Of a DNA stretch of 10,192 bases, positions 7,296 to 10,192 are shown piece after piece. Both the position numbers and the translations under genes were made by a program. Positions within the stretch are counted from its first letter, which is position 1. Each line of letters starts with the position of its first letter. The notes beneath the pieces were generated by a model that was given only the letters and a program-made list of their open reading frames with translations, made no database searches and was not told where the DNA came from. Source of the DNA: an uncultured cyanobacterium (lineage in GTDB: Bacteria; Cyanobacteriota; Cyanobacteriia; PCC-6307; Cyanobiaceae); contig CAIOXF010000196.1 of assembly GCA_903862155.1 (NCBI GenBank), positions 1-10,192 of the forward strand, read 5' to 3'.

Positions 7296-8430
7296 CGCGG
7301 CCCACCAGCAGCCCGGGCAGATCCACCCCCGGGCATCCCCGGCGCAGGTAGTCGAAGTGCAGGTCGAACAGCTGCAGCAGCCAGGCGCACCGGCCCAGCC
7401 CCCGGGCCTGGCGCAAATTCAGCAGCGTCATCTCCGGATAGGGCTCGCCGGCGGGCAGCGGCAGGCCGCAACTGGTGAACGGATTCACGCCGGCAAAGCA
7501 GAGCAGGTCGTGCCGGGAGGTCACATCGCGCCAGGGGATCCGGGGCGCCCGGCAGAGCTCCTGCAGATCCTGCCGAAACCCCCCAGCGCCGGGGTACACC
7601 GCCAGGTTCGCCAGGTTCTGGCCCAGGGTGAGCAGCTCCAGCTTCTGCAGCAGCCCGCCGGCATCCACCCGGCGATGCAGCTCGGCGGCCAGCATCGCCA
7701 GCACGAACGAGCCACTGCTGTGGCCCACCAAGCGCACCCGCCCCGCCGGGCAGCTGTCCTCCAACTGCAGCATGGCGTCAGCCAGCTCCCGCACCCGCTC
7801 GCGCAGGTCGCGATCGCGGGCTTCCCCGAGCCGGTGGGTGAACAGCAGGGAGCGGCTGAGCCACACCACCCCCAGGGCATCGGCCCCGCGCCAGCACCCC
7901 CAGAGCAGCAGGGCCGCCAGCAGCCAACCCCACGGAGCCGGGATCACCAGGGCCGCCGCTGCCGCCACCGCTGCCGCCAGGGCCAGCCAGATCAGGGGGT
8001 AGGCACCGCAGAGCGCCACCCCCGGGCACAGCCGCGCCACGCGCCAGCACACCCCCTCCAGCAGATAAAACCTGGCAAAGTGCGCGCCCCGAACGAGCAG
8101 CGTGAACGGATGCCGCGGCCAGTGGCTGCGGGCGATGTCGTCCCAATGCAGGAAGCACAGCTCCAGCCCCGCCGGGTCGGCTCCAGCCGCCGCAGGCGGG
8201 CGGGGTTGGAGCGGCCAGCGGGTGAGCACCCTCTCACCCCTGCGCCGCCCCAGCCGCCATCCCAGTGGCCTGAGCTCCGCCTGAAACAGCCGCTGGTAAT
8301 GGGCGATGCCGCGGGGATCGAAACCGCTGAGGAAATAGGTGCGCCGCTCAACGGCGCCCGCATCCAACAATGACCTGCCCAGCCCCTGCTCGCCGATGCG
8401 GTCCCGGTGATGGATGCTCGCCTCAGCCAC
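7288..8430 (-). CDS. Membrane-associated alpha/beta-hydrolase-like protein
   Basis: A 380-residue protein with a nucleophile-elbow motif, VRLVGHSSG (232-240, putative Ser238), followed by a helix (SFVLAMLAAEL), as in alpha/beta-hydrolases and lipases. The N-terminal strand TYFLSGFDPRG (31-41) could be the first core strand with an oxyanion-type loop. Later segments WRDVTSRHDLLCF (300-312, Asp302 or Asp308) and FDLHFDYL (355-362, His358) are candidates for the rest of the triad. Two hydrophobic helices (about 136-162 and 165-181, with a PAPWG turn) form a membrane hairpin before the elbow. Function is probably ester or lipid hydrolysis or acyl transfer, but no substrate is evident. The first codon used here is GTG at 8430; TTG codons at 8370 and 8367, just after an AGG, are plausible alternatives and would remove the 21-bp overlap with the divergent SRPBCC gene. 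Its stop overlaps the P450 start, so the two are probably one operon. Confidence 0.75.
   Translation of the reverse strand: MAEASIHHRDRIGEQGLGRSLLDAGAVERRTYFLSGFDPRGIAHYQRLFQAELRPLGWRLGRRRGERVLTRWPLQPRPPAAAGADPAGLELCFLHWDDIARSHWPRHPFTLLVRGAHFARFYLLEGVCWRVARLCPGVALCGAYPLIWLALAAAVAAAAALVIPAPWGWLLAALLLWGCWRGADALGVVWLSRSLLFTHRLGEARDRDLRERVRELADAMLQLEDSCPAGRVRLVGHSSGSFVLAMLAAELHRRVDAGGLLQKLELLTLGQNLANLAVYPGAGGFRQDLQELCRAPRIPWRDVTSRHDLLCFAGVNPFTSCGLPLPAGEPYPEMTLLNLRQARGLGRCAWLLQLFDLHFDYLRRGCPGVDLPGLLVGRDG
7810..7817. other. HIP1 palindrome GCGATCGC
   Basis: A single copy of the octameric palindrome GCGATCGC, over-represented in many cyanobacterial genomes, lies inside the hydrolase-like gene. One copy in 10 kb of GC-rich DNA is only weak support for a cyanobacterial origin. 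Confidence 0.5.
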
Positions 8431-9000
8431 GCCACCAGGAAAACGGGGGCATTGGTGTGCGCCCTCACGCTGGGGCTCAGCCTAGGCGCGGTTGGCCTGG
8501 CGCCTGCAGCTGGGGCGCCTGCAGCTGGGGTGCCGGCCGCCGCCCCCGTGGTGCGCAACCAGGGAGCACGCACCACCGCCTCGATGCTGGTGCCCGTGCC
8601 CGTGGATCGGGCCTGGGCCGTGCTCACCCGCTACGAGAGCACCGGCCAGGCCATGCCCGATATCAAGCTGGCGCGGGTGCTGCGCCGCGACGGCCGGCGG
8701 CTCGAGCTTCAGCACGTGTATCAGGCGCCCTACACCTTCGGGCTGCGCATCGGCGCCCTGCTGGAGCTGCAGGAAACCCCCAAAACCGAGATCCGCTACC
8801 GGCTGCTGCGGGGCGATCGGATCCGCAACCTCAGGGGCAGCTGGACCCTCACGCCCGTGCCGGGGGGCACCCTGGTGCGCCATCAGATCAGCCTGGAGCC
8901 GGAGATCCCGGAGCTGCTGCGCCCTGCCTTCCGTGAACTCAGCGACGCGAACCTGCGGGAGTCGATGGCGATCCTGCGGCAGCTGATGCTGAAGGGCTGA
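8410..9000 (+). CDS. Exported SRPBCC (START/polyketide-cyclase-like) protein
   Basis: A 196-residue product. I choose the ATG at 8410; an adjacent GTG at 8407 is the only in-frame alternative directly upstream. Residues 1-30 form a signal peptide or N-terminal anchor (basic MDARLSHATRKTG, then ALVCALTLGLSLGAVGLA). Next comes an Ala/Pro/Gly linker with two APAAG repeats (31-40), and then a helix-grip SRPBCC domain from about 54 to 190. Visible family features are the first strand and helix (VPVPVDRAWAVLTRYES), strands VYQAPYTFGLRIGALLEL and TEIRYRLLRGDRIRNLRGSW, a GGTLVRHQISLEPEIP strand, and the long C-terminal helix (FRELSDANLRESMAILRQL). Such domains bind hydrophobic ligands in a central cavity. 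An envelope location would suit lipid or pigment handling, which is inference. The 3' end overlaps the convergent glycosyltransferase gene by 62 bp, and the 5' end lies within or near the start of the divergent hydrolase-like gene. Confidence 0.85.
   Translation: MDARLSHATRKTGALVCALTLGLSLGAVGLAPAAGAPAAGVPAAAPVVRNQGARTTASMLVPVPVDRAWAVLTRYESTGQAMPDIKLARVLRRDGRRLELQHVYQAPYTFGLRIGALLELQETPKTEIRYRLLRGDRIRNLRGSWTLTPVPGGTLVRHQISLEPEIPELLRPAFRELSDANLRESMAILRQLMLKG
8500..8529 (+). repeat. Perfect 15-bp tandem duplication
   Basis: GCGCCTGCAGCTGGG occurs twice in a row (8500-8514, 8515-8529) and encodes APAAG-APAAG just after the hydrophobic core of the SRPBCC signal peptide. A diverged third unit (VPAAA) follows. 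The repeat preserves the reading frame. Confidence 0.9.
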
Positions 9001-10147
9001 AGGCTTCTGCCACCACGCCCTTGGGATGGCGGGTGAGCCGGTAGTGCACGCCCCGCCACTCCACCTGGCGGGCCAGGGCCGCCGCCAGCGTGGCCCAGCC
9101 ATCGATCAGCTGGCCGGGCAGCAGGGCCCGCAGCCAGCCCCCGAGCTGGCGGGGCGGGCGCTCCAGGGCTGTGGCCTCAATCGCCAGCAGCAGAGCGATG
9201 CAGCCCAGCTCGTAGAGCCCCACCGCCCGCCAGGCGCCCTGCAGGGCCGCGCCCGCCAGCAGCAGCGCCGATCCAATGCCGTGCAGGGCCACCAGCGGCC
9301 AGGCCGGGTGATGCAACCGGGCCGTGAGCAACTGGCGGGTGATCCAGCGGCGGAGCGGCGGCAGGCTGATGGTGTCGTCGTGGTCGATCACCAGCAGCTC
9401 CGGGCGGAACTCAAACCGCAGGGCCAGCGCCCGCAGCGGTGCCAGCAGGCCGGTGTCTTCGCAGAGGCCGTGCTCCAGCAGCCGCGTCCAGGCGCCGGCC
9501 TCCACCACCTCGCGCCGCACCGCCAGGGAGCCGCCCCAGGGAATGGCCAGCAGGGTCATCAGCACCAGCGCGCCGGCATTCCACACGGCCCGGGTGTGGC
9601 CCGCCAGGCTGCCGCCGCTGGGTTGATACCAGCGGTTGCCCGACACCGCCCCCACCCCGGGCCGGAGGCACGCGAGCGCCAGATCCGCCAGCCAGGTGGG
9701 GCCCACCACCGCGTCGGCATCGACCAGGGCCACCACCGCCGCATCGGGATGCAAGGCGGCGAAGGCCTGGCGCAGGGCAGCGCATTTGAGCGAACCCGCC
9801 GGCGGCCGCTGCTCCAGGGCCTGAAGCTGCAGGCTGAGCCTGGGGGCCCTGGCGCGGAAATGCCCCAGCACCGGCCAGGCCGGATCGGCGCTGGCATCCA
9901 CCACCACCTGCAGCCGCCAGGCACCGGGGTAACGCTGGGCAGCGAGCGCCGCCAGCACCGCCGGCAAGCTGGCATCGGCCCCCCGCAGGCAGAGCACCAC
10001 CTCGGCCCTCGGCCACCCGCCCGGCGGCTCGGGGGGCCAACGCCGCCGCTCCCGCCGGCGCCGCTGCAGCTGCACGGCGAACGCCGCCACCAGCAGCGCC
10101 TGCAGGGCCAGCGCCGCCAGCAGCACCGTGCCGCAATCGAGCGTCAC
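8939..10147 (-). CDS. Integral-membrane family 2 glycosyltransferase
   Basis: A 402-residue processive or ceramide-glucosyltransferase-like GT-A enzyme, transferring a sugar from a nucleotide-sugar to an unidentified, probably lipid-linked or membrane acceptor. An N-terminal membrane helix (about 6-27) is followed by a basic stretch (QRRRRERRRW). The catalytic domain has the D84 strand motif VVVDAS, the GSLKCAAL motif (118-125), the DADA metal/sugar-nucleotide motif (D143, D145), the CED catalytic-base motif (E230-D231) and LRRW (265-268) in place of QxxRW. C-terminal membrane helices are at about 282-302 and 308-326, and the protein ends with EWRGVHYRL, typical of membrane GT2 enzymes. The frame is open to the right edge, but I choose GTG at 10147-10145 because it overlaps the stop of an upstream gene as GTGA and leaves a normal leader. 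The last ~20 residues (Ser/Ala/Pro-rich) lie opposite the 3' end of the SRPBCC gene. Confidence 0.9.
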   Translation of the reverse strand: MTLDCGTVLLAALALQALLVAAFAVQLQRRRRERRRWPPEPPGGWPRAEVVLCLRGADASLPAVLAALAAQRYPGAWRLQVVVDASADPAWPVLGHFRARAPRLSLQLQALEQRPPAGSLKCAALRQAFAALHPDAAVVALVDADAVVGPTWLADLALACLRPGVGAVSGNRWYQPSGGSLAGHTRAVWNAGALVLMTLLAIPWGGSLAVRREVVEAGAWTRLLEHGLCEDTGLLAPLRALALRFEFRPELLVIDHDDTISLPPLRRWITRQLLTARLHHPAWPLVALHGIGSALLLAGAALQGAWRAVGLYELGCIALLLAIEATALERPPRQLGGWLRALLPGQLIDGWATLAAALARQVEWRGVHYRLTRHPKGVVAEAFSPSASAAAGSPSTPAGSRR

Positions 10148-10192
10148 GCCGCCGACACCGGCGCCAGCAACGTGCGCGCCCACGGCGCCACC
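10144..10192 (-). CDS. C-terminal end of an unidentified upstream protein (enters from the right edge)
   Basis: Read leftwards from the window edge in the frame shifted relative to the glycosyltransferase, the sequence gives VAPWARTLLAPVSAA followed by TGA at 10146-10144. This stop overlaps the glycosyltransferase's GTG as GTGA, a common arrangement in tightly packed operons. Fifteen residues are too few to assign a family. A short open frame in such GC-rich sequence could occur by chance, so the call rests mostly on the overlap geometry. Confidence 0.4.
   Translation of the reverse strand, partial: VAPWARTLLAPVSAA

Noticed and set aside
6117..8373. Two long plus-strand frames (6117-7478 and 7045-8373) opposite the P450 and hydrolase genes
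   Set aside because: They are antisense to genes with clear catalytic motifs, and their products are Gln/Arg/Pro-rich without domains.
9411..10136. Minus-strand frame of 241 codons within the glycosyltransferase gene
   Set aside because: An out-of-frame Gly/Ala-rich shadow; the glycosyltransferase frame has all GT2 motifs.

Overview
The window is very GC-rich and gene-dense. It reads as chromosome of a picocyanobacterium of the Synechococcus/Cyanobium type. This is an inference from the style of the proteins: a Wzc-type tyrosine kinase with a YG-repeat tail, a Wza protein with no lipobox, a cyanobacterial-style outer-membrane barrel and one HIP1 palindrome (GCGATCGC at 7810-7817). No marker gene fixes the species. 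Nearly all of the sequence is coding. I see no RNA genes, mobile elements or CRISPR array, and no gene-free stretch over 300 bases.

Left half (1-5911): an exopolysaccharide/capsule export module arranged as two divergent transcription units around a 104-bp spacer (1361-1464). Leftwards are a Wza-like outer-membrane polysaccharide export protein (236-1360) and, 14 nt further on, the start of what looks like a dual-specificity-type protein phosphatase that runs off the window (1-221). Rightwards are a fused Wzc-type co-polymerase and bacterial tyrosine kinase (1465-4026) and, after a 4-nt gap, an unrecognised 626-residue predicted outer-membrane beta-barrel (4031-5911). The layout suggests a trans-envelope export machine (Wzc in the inner membrane, Wza in the outer membrane). 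A kinase/phosphatase pair would control it, and the barrel is a candidate extra outer-membrane component.

Right half (5901-10192): on the minus strand, a membrane-associated alpha/beta-hydrolase-like protein (7288-8430) overlaps the start of a cytochrome P450 (5901-7295) by 8 nt, so the two are probably translationally coupled. Divergent from them is an exported SRPBCC/START-like protein (8410-9000). Converging on that gene, with a 62-bp overlap, is an integral-membrane family 2 glycosyltransferase (8939-10147). Its GTG start overlaps the stop codon of a further minus-strand gene entering from the right edge. These genes would fit lipid or hydrophobic small-molecule modification, but no substrate can be read from the sequence.

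Genes are packed very tightly: 4-nt and 8-nt same-strand overlaps, convergent overlaps of 11 and 62 bp, and a possible divergent 5' overlap at 8410-8430. The strong GC bias produces many long antisense open frames, which I treat as shadows.
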